From positions 2,782,820-2,846,819 of the forward strand of contig JARCOQ010000025.1 of NCBI GenBank assembly GCA_029207755.1: DNA of 64,000 bases. The letters run 5' to 3'. The translations under genes were made by a program, and so were the position numbers. This stretch comes from Chamaea fasciata. Its lineage: Eukaryota; Chordata; Aves; Passeriformes; Sylviidae. Below, one piece after another: positions 28,380-40,449 of the stretch (positions are counted from its first letter, which is position 1; the number at the start of each line of letters is the position of its first letter). The notes under the pieces are model-generated. The model made no database searches, was not told the DNA's origin, and saw only the letters and a list, made by a program, of their open reading frames with translations.

Positions 28380-29003
28380 TCCTGCCGCGGCCCGGGCGGG
28401 GACTACAAGTCCCGGCAGGCGCGGACTGCAGCTCCCGGCGTGCCCGGGGCCGGCGGAGCGGAGCGAGGGCAGCGGAACGGGCCGGGCCGCGCCGCGCCGG
28501 GCCGGGCGGGCGCTGCTGCTGCCCTCCCTCGGCACGGGGCCGAGCCGGGCCGAGCCGAGCCCAGCCGGGCCGGACTGCGCCGAGCCGAGGAGCACAACCG
28601 AACCGTGCCGAGCGCAGCCGAACCCAGCCGAACCGAGCCGAGGAGCCGAGCTAAGCTGGGCCGAACTGCGCCGAACCGAGCCGAGCCGAGTGAGGCCGAA
28701 CCGAGCCGAGCGCAGCCGTACTGAGCCGAGCCGAATAGCCGAACCGAGCCGAGCTTAACCGAGCCGAGTGAGGCCGAACCGAGCCGAACCGACCCGAGCG
28801 CAGCCGAACTGAGCCGAGCCGAGGAGCCGAACCGAACCGAGCCGAGCCGAGTGAGGCCGAACAGAGCCGAGCGCAGCCGAGCCGAGCCGAACCGAGCCGA
28901 GGAGCCGAACCGAGCCGGGCCGAGAGCAGCCGAGCGAGGCCGAGCAGTCCCGAGCGCAGCCGAGCGGAGCCGAACCACTCCGTGTCCTGGCCGTTCCCCA
29001 CGG
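28380..29003 (+). promoter_or_regulatory. GC-rich island with GCCGA repeat and splice donor; candidate TFEB first exon
   Basis: Extremely GC- and CpG-rich block (ccgggccgcgccgcgccggg near 28480) followed by about 430 bp of imperfect 5-bp units (GAGCC, GAACC, GAGTG). It ends in CACGG followed by GTGAGT at 29004. A CpG island ending in a strong donor, in the sense orientation of TFEB 12 kb downstream, fits a non-coding first exon. No transcript evidence exists here; the first exon of an unannotated RNA is equally possible. The long open frames on both strands come from the stop-free repeat. Confidence 0.45.
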
Positions 29004-30295
29004 GTGAGTGCAGGGCCGGGGGTCCCGGCGGAGCGCGGCCCCCTCGGGTCCGAGCCCCCCTTGTAGGGGTGATACGGGATTGCTGGGGTGCTGCCCCCCC
29101 GTCCTGCGCCATCCCGGGGCGCTTTGAACTCGTAGTTGGTTTTTTTTTTCCCCCTTATTTTGCAGTAAATAACACCCCCGCCCGCCGTGCCTCCCCTCGC
29201 CCCCGGCAGCGGCCCCCGGGAGGCTCCAGCCCGGCTGCTCGCGGGGCGCGGGGGGTTTGGGGGTCTCCGGCAGCTCATCCCGGTGCCCCCTCCCAAAAAA
29301 CCGACGGTCCCGGGGGCTGCCAGACTCCCGGCAGCTCGGGGGGACCTGCCCGGGTCGCTTTTCCCATCGGGAACCCCCCTGAACACGGTGCTCCACGCGT
29401 GGGGAAACTGAGGCACGGATGCTCCAGGACACCCGCGGGGGTCCCGGGTTTGGGGAAACAAAGTGGGACCCCCCCTTTTAGGGTCTCAAAAGATGGGAAA
29501 AGTTGGGGGACCTCGTGTCACACGGCTTTTAGGGGGTCACCAAGAGGACACACAGCGTGTGTGTCCCCTCCTCCTCCCGGGGAATTTGGGGGGGGGGGGG
29601 GCATAAAGGGGGCCGCCCCGATTCAGCCGCCCGATTAATTATATTCATGAATTAATTGCGAGGCAGGAAAGGATTACGCAGCCCTCAGAGCTTCGGGCAG
29701 TCAGATGATGGGGGGAAATTTCCTTAAAAAAACCCCACACCAAAAAAAAAAAACCCAAAAAAACACAAAAAAATAGAACCACGAAGAAAATCTGGTGGTT
29801 ATTGTGCTCTGGTAAGATAAATAAATAAGCCGGTGCGAGTCCGGGGAAAGCAGGGCCTGTTTCCAGGAATCCCAGCGCTCCTGCGTGTTCCCGGCCCTTG
29901 GGGCACGGGGGTAGTTGGTGTTTTTTATATAACACGGTCCGGCCGGCAGCGAAGGGAGCCTTTGGGGGGGTTATTTTTTCTTTTCCCCCCCCTTTCCTCT
30001 GTTCTTCCCTGCCATGTTTGCTCGGCTTCATGCACGGCTGCTCCGGCCCGAGCTGGGAACGGGGCTGGTTTCTCCCAGCCCGCTCTCGCTCACCTGCCAC
30101 AGGAGGTGCAAAAACCGCGCCGGGGAACAGCAGGGATTTGGGATTTGGGATTGATTTGGGATTTGGGGGCGGTGGCTGGACTTGGGGAAGCGCGCGGATT
30201 CGGGTGGGGATGGTTCAGGCCGGCACGTGGAGGGGAGCCCGGTGTTTTCCCAGGGAGATGCTGCGTTTGCTTCCTGAGGGATTCTGGGCTGGCTT
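29004..30295. other. No gene seen; possible TFEB first intron
   Basis: GC-rich sequence with a G run near 29589-29602, an A-rich patch (29728-29775) and unremarkable DNA. No exon with supporting splice signals was recognised. Confidence 0.4.
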
Positions 30296-30297
30296 TT

Positions 30298-31275
30298 CCC
30301 GAGGGATGCCGGCCCTGGTGTGTTTTCCCCAGGGATGCTGGCCCTGGTGTGTTTCCCCAGGGATGCCGGCCCTGGTGTGTTTTCCGAGGGATGCCGGCCC
30401 TGGTGTGTTTCCCCAGGGATGCCGGCCCTGGTGTGTTTCTCCAAGGGATGCCGGCCCTGGTGTGTTTCCCAAGGGATGCCGGCCCTGGTGTGTTTCCCAA
30501 GGGATGCCGGCCCTGGTGTGTTTTCCGAGGGATGCCGGCCCTGGTGTGTTTCCCCAGGGATGCCGGCCCTGGTGTGTTTCCCCAGGGATGCCGGCCCTGG
30601 TGTGTTTCCCAAGGGATGCCAGCCCTGGTGTGTTTTCCTAGGGATGCCAGCCCTGGTGTGTTTTCCTAGGGATGCCGGCCCTGGTGTGTTTCCCCAGGGA
30701 TGCCAGCCCTGGTGTGTTTTCCCGAGGGATGCCAGCCCTGGTGTGTTTCCCCAGGGATGCCGGCCCTGGTGTGTTTCCCAAGGGATGCCAGCCCAGGTGT
30801 GTTTTCCTAGGGATGCCGGCCCTGGTGTGTTTCCCCAGGGATGCCGGCCCTGGTGTGTTTTCCGAGGGATGCCGGCCCTGGTGTGTTTTCCCCAGGGATG
30901 CCAGCCCTGGTGTGTTTCCCCGAGGGATGCCGGCCCTGGTGTGTTTTCCGAGGGATGCCGGCCCTGGTGTGTTTTCCGAGGGATGCCAGCCCTGGTGTGT
31001 TTTCCTAGGGATGCCGGCCCTGGTGTGTTTCCCCAGGGATGCCGGCCCTGGTGTGTTTTCCTAGGGATGCCAGCCCTGGTGTGTTTTCCCAGGGATGCCG
31101 GCCCTGGTGTGTTTCCCCAGGGATGCCGGCCCTGGTGTGTTTTCCCGAGGGATGCCAGCCCTGGTGTGTTTTCCCCAGGGATGCCAGACCTGGTGTGTTT
31201 TCCTAGGGATGCCGGCCCTGGTGTGTTTTCCCAGGGATGCCGGCCCTGGTGTGTTTTCCTAGGGATGCCGGCCCG
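30298..31275 (+). repeat. 29-bp minisatellite, more than 30 copies
   Basis: Highly regular units of 28-30 bp, 'gggatgccggccctggtgtg' plus 'tttccccaa'-type variants. Variation is mostly in the short T/C/A linker (tttcccca, ttttccga, ttttccta) and in 'ccggccc' versus 'ccagccc'. The stop-free unit produces spurious frames with repeated CFPRDAGPGVF-type peptides. Confidence 0.97.
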
Positions 31276-33635
31276 GCCTGGCCGCCCTTATCAGTCGGAA
31301 ACTGCGGCGGGGTGGAGCTGGCGGCAGCGGGGCCATCCAGCATCCGGGCGTTCGGGATGGAGCCCTGATCCCAGCCAGGGCTTTTATGGCTTTTTCCGCG
31401 CTTCACGGGCACCGAGCTCACAGCACGTGCGTGCTCCTGGTCCCCCCTGCCCTGCCCTGCATTCCCTGTTTTCCTGTGGAAGTGCTGTGGGGAATGGGAA
31501 GAGCCCCTTGGGATGATGTGAGGGTGGGGTGGCCCGAGCAGCACAACAGGCAGGGAAATGGGGCTGGGGAGGTCACGCTGGGGGTGTCGCCTTCCAAAAA
31601 TCCAGGAAAAACATCCTCTGGCTCCTCCCGTGTGTTGGAATGGGGAGCTGGGGGTCTGATGTGATGGGATCTCATCCTTGGATTGATGTCTCTCCCTCCT
31701 TTCCTGGGCTGCAGACAGCAGGGATACGGAGCTGCCACATCCCTGTCCCCTCTGTGGGGACAAAAACTCCCATCCGGAGTTTTTGGGGGTGGTTTTAGAG
31801 GGCGCCTCAAAGCTGGACTGGCTGTTCTGTCACTGCCCTGCGTGGGGTTATCCCATATCAAAGAGGAAGTGGGCAGGGGGAAGCAGCGGTGTCCTGGGCG
31901 TGGGGCAGTGCCACCACACGTCCCTGTGGCAGTGCCACCACACGTCCCTGTGGCAGCACCGTGGCATACGGTGGTGGTGGCTGTTCCCTGACAGCTTCCC
32001 AGAGCCCCCTGCTCGCTGTGGGATCCCAGGAGGATCCCAGGAGGATCCCAGGGAGCCAGCAGTGGGTGTTTGACAACCCCATAGAAGAGCAGAGTGGGCT
32101 CGGAGGTGCCAGGTGTGCTGTCACACTGCCCTGTGGTGGCCTTCCCGTGGTGGCACCACCTCCGTGAGCTTTTCCAAGCTGTGTGATCCCGGTGGGATGA
32201 CACTGGTGACTCCGTGGTCATCGTCACCGGCGCTGTGACACTTGGAAGGGGCCATGTCCCCCTGACCACACAGGGATTATGTGCTCATCCCTTTTTTCCT
32301 CTCGCTGGCACGTCCAGGAGCAGCCTCGATGGCTCTTCCCAAATCCATTCCAAGGATCGTCCATCCTCCTGGCGCCTGGCTTGTGGTTGGAGCAGGTTTT
32401 CCGTGCGGATTTCCCTGCACGGGGGTCCCCTGATGTGGAATTCCGGGGAATGCCGGAGTCCCGTGCTCCAGGATGAGCTCTGGGTGCTGCTCCTCACCTT
32501 CCCAGGAGGCTGAGAAAACCGGGAATGCTCCATGTCTGGAGGCCCGGGGGCAGCTCCGGGGTGGGGAGTTTTGGGGAGGTGAGTGCTGCAGAGCCGGAGC
32601 AGGAGCGTTGGGATGGGCACCGTGGGATGATTTGGGACGGGCTCAAGGTCTCCCAGTGTCCCACAAGTTGTACCACCTTATCTTTAAAGCCTCTTCCAGG
32701 AGTTGCCCCGGGGAGTTTTGTCACCTTTCCCCCCGAGCTCGTTCGGCCCCAAACAAACTCCCCACACCCTGAGCTCTGCCTCGCTCCCCTCCTTCGGTTA
32801 AACGGGTGCAAAATCCGGATTAACCTGAAACTCCCGGCGTGGGGACGGCCAGGGCAGTTCTTGGAGCCTCGGGGACAAGCGAGTCCTGGCTCCTGCCCAG
32901 GCCGTGCCCTCGGGATTTTGGGGGGCAGCCGCAGGGAGTGGGAATATTTTGGGAGGGAATAAATGAGGAGGGGAGGGGGGGGCTGCACCCACCTGGCACA
33001 CACGGGGAGCGTTTCCCAGGGGAACACTGCTGCCAGCTGAGCATTTTGGGGGGGGGGGGGGGTGAAATGGGCAGGTTAAAGGAGAAATCCCAGCCTGGTG
33101 GGAATAAAAAAAAAAAACCCCAACCCTCTGTGCTCCTCCTGCACGGGTCCAACCGGCACAACGTGCCCGGGAGAGGCGGCACCGTGCCAGGCCAGGGGCT
33201 GGGTTGGCAGCGGGGGCTCCCCAGAGACCAGTTTGACCTTCAGGGAGCAGGAAAGCTGAGCCTGGCAGGAAGGAGGGCACGGCACAGACCTCTCCTGAGC
33301 GGGTAAAGCGGCGCTGGGGAGGGCACGGCGAGCCCCGGGCGGGTTTTGGGAGGGCAAGGCACGGGGATGTCCCCGATTTGTTTATTTTTCAGGCTGTGGG
33401 TGCTGGTTACACGAGCTCTGCCTCCACCGAGACTCGGGGCTGGACACCGTGTTGATAAATATAAATATTACCTCCCTGCAGCAGCACGGAGCTGGCACGG
33501 AGAGAGGGAGGAGGGATGGGGGAGGCGCTGGGAGGGACTCTGGCGCTGGGAGGGGGGCGCGGGGTGGCCGCTGTCGCCTGGCGCTGGTGGCACCGTGGGC
33601 TTGGGGCGCCTGGAGATGCTGGTTTTGTGGAGCAT
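31276..33635. other. Spacer, no gene seen
   Basis: GC-rich DNA without a recognisable exon. It holds a doubled 'gtgccaccacacgtccctgt' near 31909-31950, a triplet of 'atcccaggagg' near 32023-32050, and G runs near 32970 and 33045-33062. A donor-like GAG/GTGAGTG at about 32580 is isolated. Confidence 0.45.
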
Positions 33636-33637
33636 CG

Positions 33638-34265
33638 CCACTTTCTGGGGTGGTTTATCCCCACTTTCTGGGGTGGATTATCCCCACTTTCTGGGGTGGA
33701 TTATCCCCACTTTCTGGGGTGGTTTATCCCCACTTTCTGGGGTGGATTATCCCCACTTTCTGGGGTGGATTATCCCCACTTTCTGGGGTGGTTTATCCCC
33801 ACTTTCTGGGGTGGATTATCCCCACTTTCTGGGGTGGTTTATCCCCACTTTCTGGGGTGGTTTATCCCCACTTTCTGGGGTGGATTATCCCCACTTTCTG
33901 GGGTGGATTATCCCCACTTTCTGGGATTATCTTGCCCCACTTTCTGGGATGGTTTCCACTTTTTGGGGCTGTTTATCCACCACTCTGGGATGGTTTCCCC
34001 CAGTTTCTGAGATAGTTTCTCTCCACTTTCAGCGACAGTTTCTCCCCACTTTTTGGGATAGTTTCTCTCCACTTTGTGGGATGGTTTCTTCTCACTTTCT
34101 CGGATGGTTTCTCTCCACTTTCAGGGATGTTGTATCCACGCTTTCCGGGATAGTTTCTCCACACTTCTGGGGATGGTTTCCACTTTCTGGGATCGTTTAT
34201 CCCCACGTTCTGGGATGGTTTCCACTTTTTGGGATAGTTTCTCTCCACTTTCAGGGATAGTTTGT
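33638..34265 (+). repeat. 24-bp minisatellite
   Basis: The first part (33638-33930) has almost perfect 24-bp units 'ctggggtggattatccccac' plus 'tttc', alternating with a 'ggtttatccc' variant. The second part (33930-34265) is increasingly degenerate, with 'gatagtttctctccactttc' units. Confidence 0.95.
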
Positions 34266-34779
34266 AGGATTTTGGAGCGGGTGGCGGTGCTGTCCCGGCC
34301 CTCTGGAGCCGTGTCTGCCCGGCTGGATCCCGGTGCCGTCCTCCCAGTTCCCCCGATCGCTCATTTCTGCGGTTATTTTAAAAAAAGCCAACACCCAAAT
34401 CGCCCGCAGTGACCCGGGCCCGGGGTTTTCTCTCCTTTCCCGGGATGTGGAGCAGGACCTGGAGCCCGCCCGTCCCCTCCAAGGTCACCGCGGTCCCCTC
34501 CTCTGTCCTGATTAATCGCTCCCCGCTGCCGGGGTGCTGGCTCAGCCCATCCTCCTGCCTGTTCACACTTTTATTTTTAATTGCTACGGGCGGGGGCGAG
34601 GGGGGGGGAGGCCGGGGAGGGGGCAGGGGCTGTGAATTCCCATGAATTCCCAGCCCCGTCAGTCGGACAGTGATGTTTCAATCAGGGCTCTGCAGCTCCT
34701 GCTCAACCTCGGAGGGTCTGGCAACCCCAAAACCTCTCCTTTGCTTGCTGCTTCTCCCTCTCAGTGCTTGGAGTGCGGG

Positions 34780-35228
34780 GAAGGAGCCTCTGGATGGGGC
34801 TGGGATGGTTCCCAGGGATCCCAGGAACTGCCCCAAAGGTTTCCGTGGTGGGAAGGAGCCTCTGGATGGGGTTGGGATGGTTCCCAGGGATCCCAGGAAC
34901 TGCCCCAAAGGTTTCCGTGGTGGGAAGGAGCCTCTGGATGGGGTTGGGATGGTTCCCAGGGATCCCAGGAACTGCCCCAAAGGTTTCCGTGGTGGGAAGG
35001 AGCCTCTGGATGGGGCTGGGATGGTTCCCAGGGATCCCAGGAACTCTGCCCCACACAGCTCCTGGGTGGGAAGAGTTCCACGGATCCTAGGAACTCTGCT
35101 CCACGCAGATCCTGAGTGGGAAGGAGCCTCTGGATGGGGTTGGGATTGTTTCTAGGGATCCCAGGAACTCTGCCCCACACAGCTCCTGGGTGGGAAGGAG
35201 CCTTTGGATGGGGCTGGGATGGTCCTGG
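34780..35228 (+). repeat. 72-bp minisatellite, block 1
   Basis: Six to seven units. The core includes 'ggaaggagcctctggatggg', 'gctgggatggttcccaggga' and 'tcccaggaactgccccaaag'. The first four units are nearly identical; later ones carry 'cacacagctcctgggtggga'. Confidence 0.95.
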
Positions 35229-35867
35229 GGATCCCCCTGCCTCTCTCCCCACACCCCAACCCTGCCCTGCAGTTTCCAACCTCCCCGTGCCGTGCCCAGC
35301 TGGGTGATGATCAGCAGCCTTCCCTCAGCCCTGTGGGTTTTTTGGGGGGTGGAGGAGAGGATTTTTGGGGTGGGGAGACACCAGAGCAAGGCTGTGTGTG
35401 TATTATTAACCCCTCCATGGCCGCCACGGCCAGCTGGGCTCTCCTGGCGCCACCAAGGAAGGTTTTTATGGACTTTTCATTCCGTGACACCGTGACAAAG
35501 GACACGTGTGGCATCAGGGCCTGATCCTTCTCCCTCCAGCGACTCCCTGAGCCCTGCGGGGTGGGCCAGCCTCCCCTGGCTGTTCGTGGCCAGCCCTGCT
35601 GATGTTTTCCTCCCCTCCGTGGTGGATCCCTGGGGCCTTTTCCCTTTTCCCGGCGCGGTGTTTAACGCGGGGCAGGGAAAACATTTGGCCTCTGACCCAG
35701 CGCCCGTGAACGACGTCCCGCTCGCTCGGGCGTTGCTGAGATGCCGGCGCTAAAAACAGTCCTGGTGACTCAACCCCTCGTTCTGCTGTCAACTGACCCC
35801 GGCCGGCCTCTGCCAAGGCCCTCCTCTGCCTGCTCCTTCTCCCTCTCGGGCCTGCGTGCTCCCAGCG

Positions 35868-36372
35868 CGGGGAAGGAGCCCCTGGATGGGGCCGGGATGG
35901 TTCCCAGGGATCCCAGGAACTCTGCCCCAAACATTTCCTGCGTGGGAAGAGTTCCAGGGATCCCAGGAACTGTCCCAAAGAGCTCCTGGGATGGGAAGGA
36001 GCCTCTGGATGGGGCTGGGATGGTTCCCAGGGATCCCAGGAACTCTGCCCCAAACATTTCCTGCGTGGGAAGAGTTCCAGGGATCCCAAGAACTCTGCCC
36101 CACACAGCTCCTGGGTGCAAAGGAACCTTTGGATGGGGCTGGGATGGTTCCCCGGGATCCCAGGAACTCTGCCCCAAACATTTCCTGGGTGGGAAGAGTC
36201 CCAGGGATCCCAGGAACTCCGCTCCACAGCTCCTGGGTTGGAAGGAGCCTCTGGATGCGTTCAGGATGGTTCCCAGGGATCCCAGGAACTGCCTCAAACA
36301 TCTGGATGGGAAGGAGCCTGGATGGTTCCCAGGGATCCCAAGAACTGCCCCACACAGCTCCTGGGTGGCTGA
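35868..36372 (+). repeat. 72-bp minisatellite, block 2
   Basis: Same family as 34780-35228, with shortened and full units alternating ('gggaagagttccagggatcc'). Separated from block 1 by about 640 bp of non-repeat DNA. Confidence 0.95.
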
Positions 36373-36824
36373 TGGGGAGGCTGTTGCTGCTCTCGGGGGT
36401 TGGAAATGGGGTTATCCTCCTGTTTTCCCACCCAAAAGTTGGATGGGATCTCTGGAGCCTCTGGTCCCACCTCGTGGCCGGCGTTGGTGTTGGATCAGGG
36501 TTTCCAAGGATGGTTTGTGGGGAGGAATCCTCCCCTGAGCCCCACAGTCCTCCCTGGGGCTGCCCACCCCGAGCATTCCCAGGGAGAGGAGCGATTCCTG
36601 CCGAGCCCTGGCCCTGGGGGTGCCCAGCAGGGCACAAACCACCCCCGTGGTGGCCTTGCCGAGGGGGCTGAGTGTCCCCAGGGGCTGGAGGGAGCCCAGG
36701 GATGTGCAGAGCAGCCCTGGGGTGTCCCCTGTGTCACACAGGTGTCCCTGTGGCATTGTCACCCTGGGGATGACCTGGGGGTGCTGGGGGGAGCCCGGGT
36801 GCTGCTGGGCTGGGTGATCAGAGT

Positions 36825-37130
36825 GGTTGGGGACCTTAAAGTTCAGCTCATTCCATGGCCAGGGACACCCTCCCACTATCCCAGGGTGCTCCAGCCTGGC
36901 CTTGGACACTTCCAGGGATCCAGGGGCAGCCAACAGCTTCTCTGGGAATTCCATCCCTGCTCCCCCCAACCCTCCCAGGGAACAATTCCTTCCCAATCTC
37001 CCATCCATCCCTGGCAGTTGGAAGCCATTCCCTGTGTCCTGTGCCTCCAGGCCCTTTTCCCTCTCCCTCAATTCTCTAAATTTTGTCTTTTCCAGCCTCT
37101 TTTCCACCCCTAATCCAGGTTCTCTGTGCC
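36825..37130 (-). mobile_element. CR1 LINE 3' fragment (-)
   Basis: Reverse complement of the CR1 3' region: 'ggttggggaccttaaagttc' at its tail, then 'ccatggccagggacaccctc', 'ggtgctccagcctggccttg' and 'tctctgggaattccatccct'. Confidence 0.85.
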
Positions 37131-37439
37131 CCCACTCTGGGCACACGGAGGGTGAGGGATCCCCTGGAGTGACAAGGGACAGCTTTTGTCCCTCTGCATT
37201 TGCAGAGGTGTCCCTGCAGCCCCCAGGGGACACACCCAGCCCTGTCCCCTGGCCTTGGTGGCAGTGCCATCAGTTTTTCCACGCTTTCTCTCAGCCCTGC
37301 TGCTCGCTCCTGTGCTGCAGTGACCAAAACAAGCAGGTTTGGGGAGGGTTTTGTGCAACTTCCCCCACCCTGCACCCCGCGTGGCTGCTGAAAATGGCAA
37401 AATGAGGAACACGGGGCTGGCCCGGAGCGAGGGGGAGCT

Positions 37440-37965
37440 GTGACCTGCTGGCCCTGCCACCTGCAGGGTCCCCAGGCCCTTCTGTCACCTGCAGGGTCCC
37501 CAAACCCCTCTGTCACCTGCAGGGTCCCCAAGTCCCTCTGTCACCTGCAGGGTCCCCAAAACCCTCTGTCACCTGCAGGGTCCCCAAGTCCCTCTGTCAC
37601 CTGCAGGGTCCCCAAAACCCTCTGTCACCTGCAGGGTCCCCAAACCCCTCTGTCACCTGCAGGGTCCCCAGGCCCCTCTGTCACCTGCAGGGTCCCCAAA
37701 TCCCTCTGTCACCTGCAGGGTCCCCAAACCCCTCTGTCACCTGCAGGGTCCCCAAGTCCCTCTGTCACCTGCAGGGTCCTCAAAACCCTCTGTCACCTGC
37801 AGGGTCCCAAGTCCCTCTGTCACCTGCAGGGTCTCCCAGCCCCTCTGTCACCTGCAGGGTCCCCAGGCCCCTCTGTCACCTGCAGGGTCTCCCAGCCCCT
37901 CTGTCACCTGCAGGGTCCCCAAGTCCCTCTGTCACCTGCAGGGTCTCCCAGCCCCTCTGTTCTGC
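37440..37965 (+). repeat. 28-bp minisatellite
   Basis: About eighteen units of 27-28 bp, 'ctctgtcacctgcagggtcc' plus 'ccaaacccc' variants. Each unit contains CACCTGCAG, which looks like a splice acceptor, but no exon follows. Confidence 0.96.
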
Positions 37966-39985
37966 ACCCAGCCTCATTGTCCCCTGTCCCCACACAGCAG
38001 AGCTGTCCCCAGGCTGGGGCCCTGGTGGGGTGGCTTTGTGGGTACGTGGTGAGGTGACAGCTCGGTGACAGCTCGGTGACAGCTCGGTGACATCGGAGCA
38101 AACCCTGGGCTCAGGGCTGGCTGTGCCTGCCCGGGCTGGGGTCCCTTGTGCCCCCCCTCCCCCGCCACTCCCGTGTCCCTCCCCAGCCCGGGGTGTTGGA
38201 AAACGAAAAAGGAGGAAGGAAGGAAGGGAAGGCTGGGCCGGCCGGTGGCGAGCAGAGCAGCAGGGCTGTTTTCACTTCTCTCTTCTCCTTTTCCTTTTCG
38301 CTGCCCCTCGGCTGGGGCTGCGGGTGGCTGGACGGTCCCTGCCCTGTCCCCTCCTCCTTCCCCCGGGGGTCCCCTCTCCTGCCTGAGCTGCTGATCGATT
38401 TTTCCGCTGCTAAAACGGCCGCATCGACCGGGAGATAACACACAGCGGCGACTGGGGCCTCGTGCAGTGAGTCCGGGGGCTCTCAGCTCGCCAGGGCACC
38501 GCTCCCCGCTCTCACAGCGGTGGCAGGAGGTGACACTGGCCGAGGCCACCCGGTGCCACCTCCCCCGGGAGGGTAACGCGATCCACCCGGGCTAAATCTG
38601 GGAAAACGGCCTGCGGGCAGCTCGGATTTGGAGCCTGGGGACAGCCGGGTGGCTCGTCCAGGTGTTGTGTCCCTTCAGGTGGCGCTGGCTGTGTCACCAG
38701 CCTGGCCCCCGGCGTTGCGGGGCAGCGCCCGATGTCCCTTCGGCACGTCCTGGCGGTTGCTGGGCAGCCACCCCCGTGTCACCACCGAGTGTCACCAGCG
38801 GCTGTCACCGCGGGGCTGGGGGCAGCTCACGGGGCTGGGGGACAGCTCAGGGGAGTGAGGGGACAGCTCAGGGCTGTGTGAAGTCCTGGAGGGGCCGAGG
38901 GAGGGCTGGAGCAGCTCTGGGCATCCTCCGGCTGGAGCCACCCCCGCGTGCCACCCCGGGACGTCGGGTTCTCGCTGAAATAACACCCGCAGAGGGAAAG
39001 GCGAGGAAGGGCCAGAAATAACCGCGCTGCTGAGCGGCGGCAGAGGTGTTTGGAAGGGGAGATGCATTCCCTGGCTCCGGCCCCGCCGTGGGGCTGCGGG
39101 GTGCTGGTGGAGCCCGGCTGGAGCCTGCACAGCCCCGTGCGCTCCAGACAGGAAAAGCAGAGTCGGGATGTGGAGAGGGGCCGGGGTCATCCGGATTTTC
39201 CTTCCCTTTCAGCCCCTCCATCCCCTTCCCAAAGCTCCATCTCCCTCTCCAGGCCTCCACCACGATGAGCCCGGGAAAACCTCTCCTGGTTTTTCTGTCT
39301 CCCCACCCTCGCTCCCTCCCCGCGCCTCTCTGCCGCCTCTCCAGCTTTTTAAAACGCTTCCCAGCTGTCCTCAAGGAGGGGAAAAAACGCTGGAGAGCTG
39401 ATTCTTGTGGGCGTTGCAGCCTCCCGGGACGAGGCTGGGTTCTCCCAGCAGGGACCAGGCTGGGGCTCCCGCTGGTGCTGGGATGGCTCTGGGCGCCCTC
39501 CCAGGAATACCGGGGTGGAGGTGCCATTCCACGGGCTCTCCTGGCTGTCCCCGTGGGTCAGGGGAGGGCGGGAGGTGTCCCCAGGGTGGGACGTGAGCCT
39601 CGGGTCCCCTCCTGTCCCCATCCTGTCCCGCTGCCGCCCTCCTGGCGGGGCTGACTCAGAGCGAAAGCAGAAGCTGCTCGGCGTTTTGGGGGCTGGGGGG
39701 GGGAAGCCAAGCAGAACCAAAGGGGTTATTTTAAACCTGACCTAATTTCCCCCCAGCTCTCCTCACCCAAGTTAAGCCCTGGCCACCCTTCCCCATCCTC
39801 ATCCTCGTCTCCTGCAGCTCTTCTCGGGAGCTTTTGGCTCTCCCAGCGCCGTTTTCTGTGCCAGGCTGGGTGGTGGCAGCGGGGCCAGCAGGGCTCAGGG
39901 GGGGCTGTGTTGTGTGGGTGGCTGTGCCTTGGCGTCCTTCCCGTGACACCCACGGGTGCCAGCCCCTTCCTGAGAAAAGCCTCTC
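37966..39985. other. GC-rich spacer, no gene recognised
   Basis: A triple 'gacagctcggt' near 38057-38090. A donor-like GCA/GTGAGT at 38467 follows a GC-rich stretch and could end an alternative first exon, but nothing else supports it. The segment 39265-39425 recurs inverted in TFEB intron 3 (42490-42650). Confidence 0.4.
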
Positions 39986-39994
39986 GGCCTCCCC

Positions 39995-40190
39995 TTCATG
40001 TCTGGGGTTGTACATCCCCCGTAGGCGTCACCTGGGGGTTTCCCCCTAAATTCAACCTTGGTTTGGGGTTGTACATCCCCCGTGGGCATCATCACCTGGG
40101 GGTTTCCCCCTAAAATCAGCCTTGGTTTGGGGTTGTACATCCCCCGTGGGCATCACCTGGGGGTTTCCCCCTAAATTCAGCCTTGTTCCA
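39995..40190 (+). repeat. Tandem repeat of 60-66 bp, three units
   Basis: Units contain 'ggggttgtacatcccccgt', 'catcacctgggggtttcccc' and 'ctaaattcagccttg'. Confidence 0.92.
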
Positions 40191-40449
40191 TCCTCTGGGG
40201 CTCTCACTGGGGTCTTTTTCACCCCAACACCCCCTTATTTCTCCTCCCCACCGTGCCCTCCTCCAAGGCTGTTCCCACATCCCCCTTTAACGAGGCTCCA
40301 GCGGATGGCTGTCCCCGGCTCTGGGCTCCCATCCCCCTCCGGACAGGCCACCATGGCTAATTAATTCCCGTCCCCTGGCCGCTCAATAGCTGCTCTTGAG
40401 CTGTGTAATCGCGCTGCCGTGTCCGCGCTGCCTTGATTTAATTTCCCCT

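Noticed and set aside
28403..29461. 352-codon minus-strand frame and several plus frames in the GCCGA repeat
   Set aside because: Repetitive Arg/Ser/Ala peptides from a stop-poor GC repeat; the block is better explained as a CpG island and possible leader exon.
37440..37965. Array of CACCTGCAG acceptor-like sites
   Set aside because: The units carry acceptor-like words by chance of the repeat; unlike in the pepsinogen and TFEB introns, no neighbouring exon shares the sequence.
38395..38466. Possible extra TFEB leader exon ending at a GCA/GTGAGT donor
   Set aside because: Only a donor-like site and GC-rich context; weaker than the blocks at 28.4-29.0 kb and 40.45-40.97 kb.
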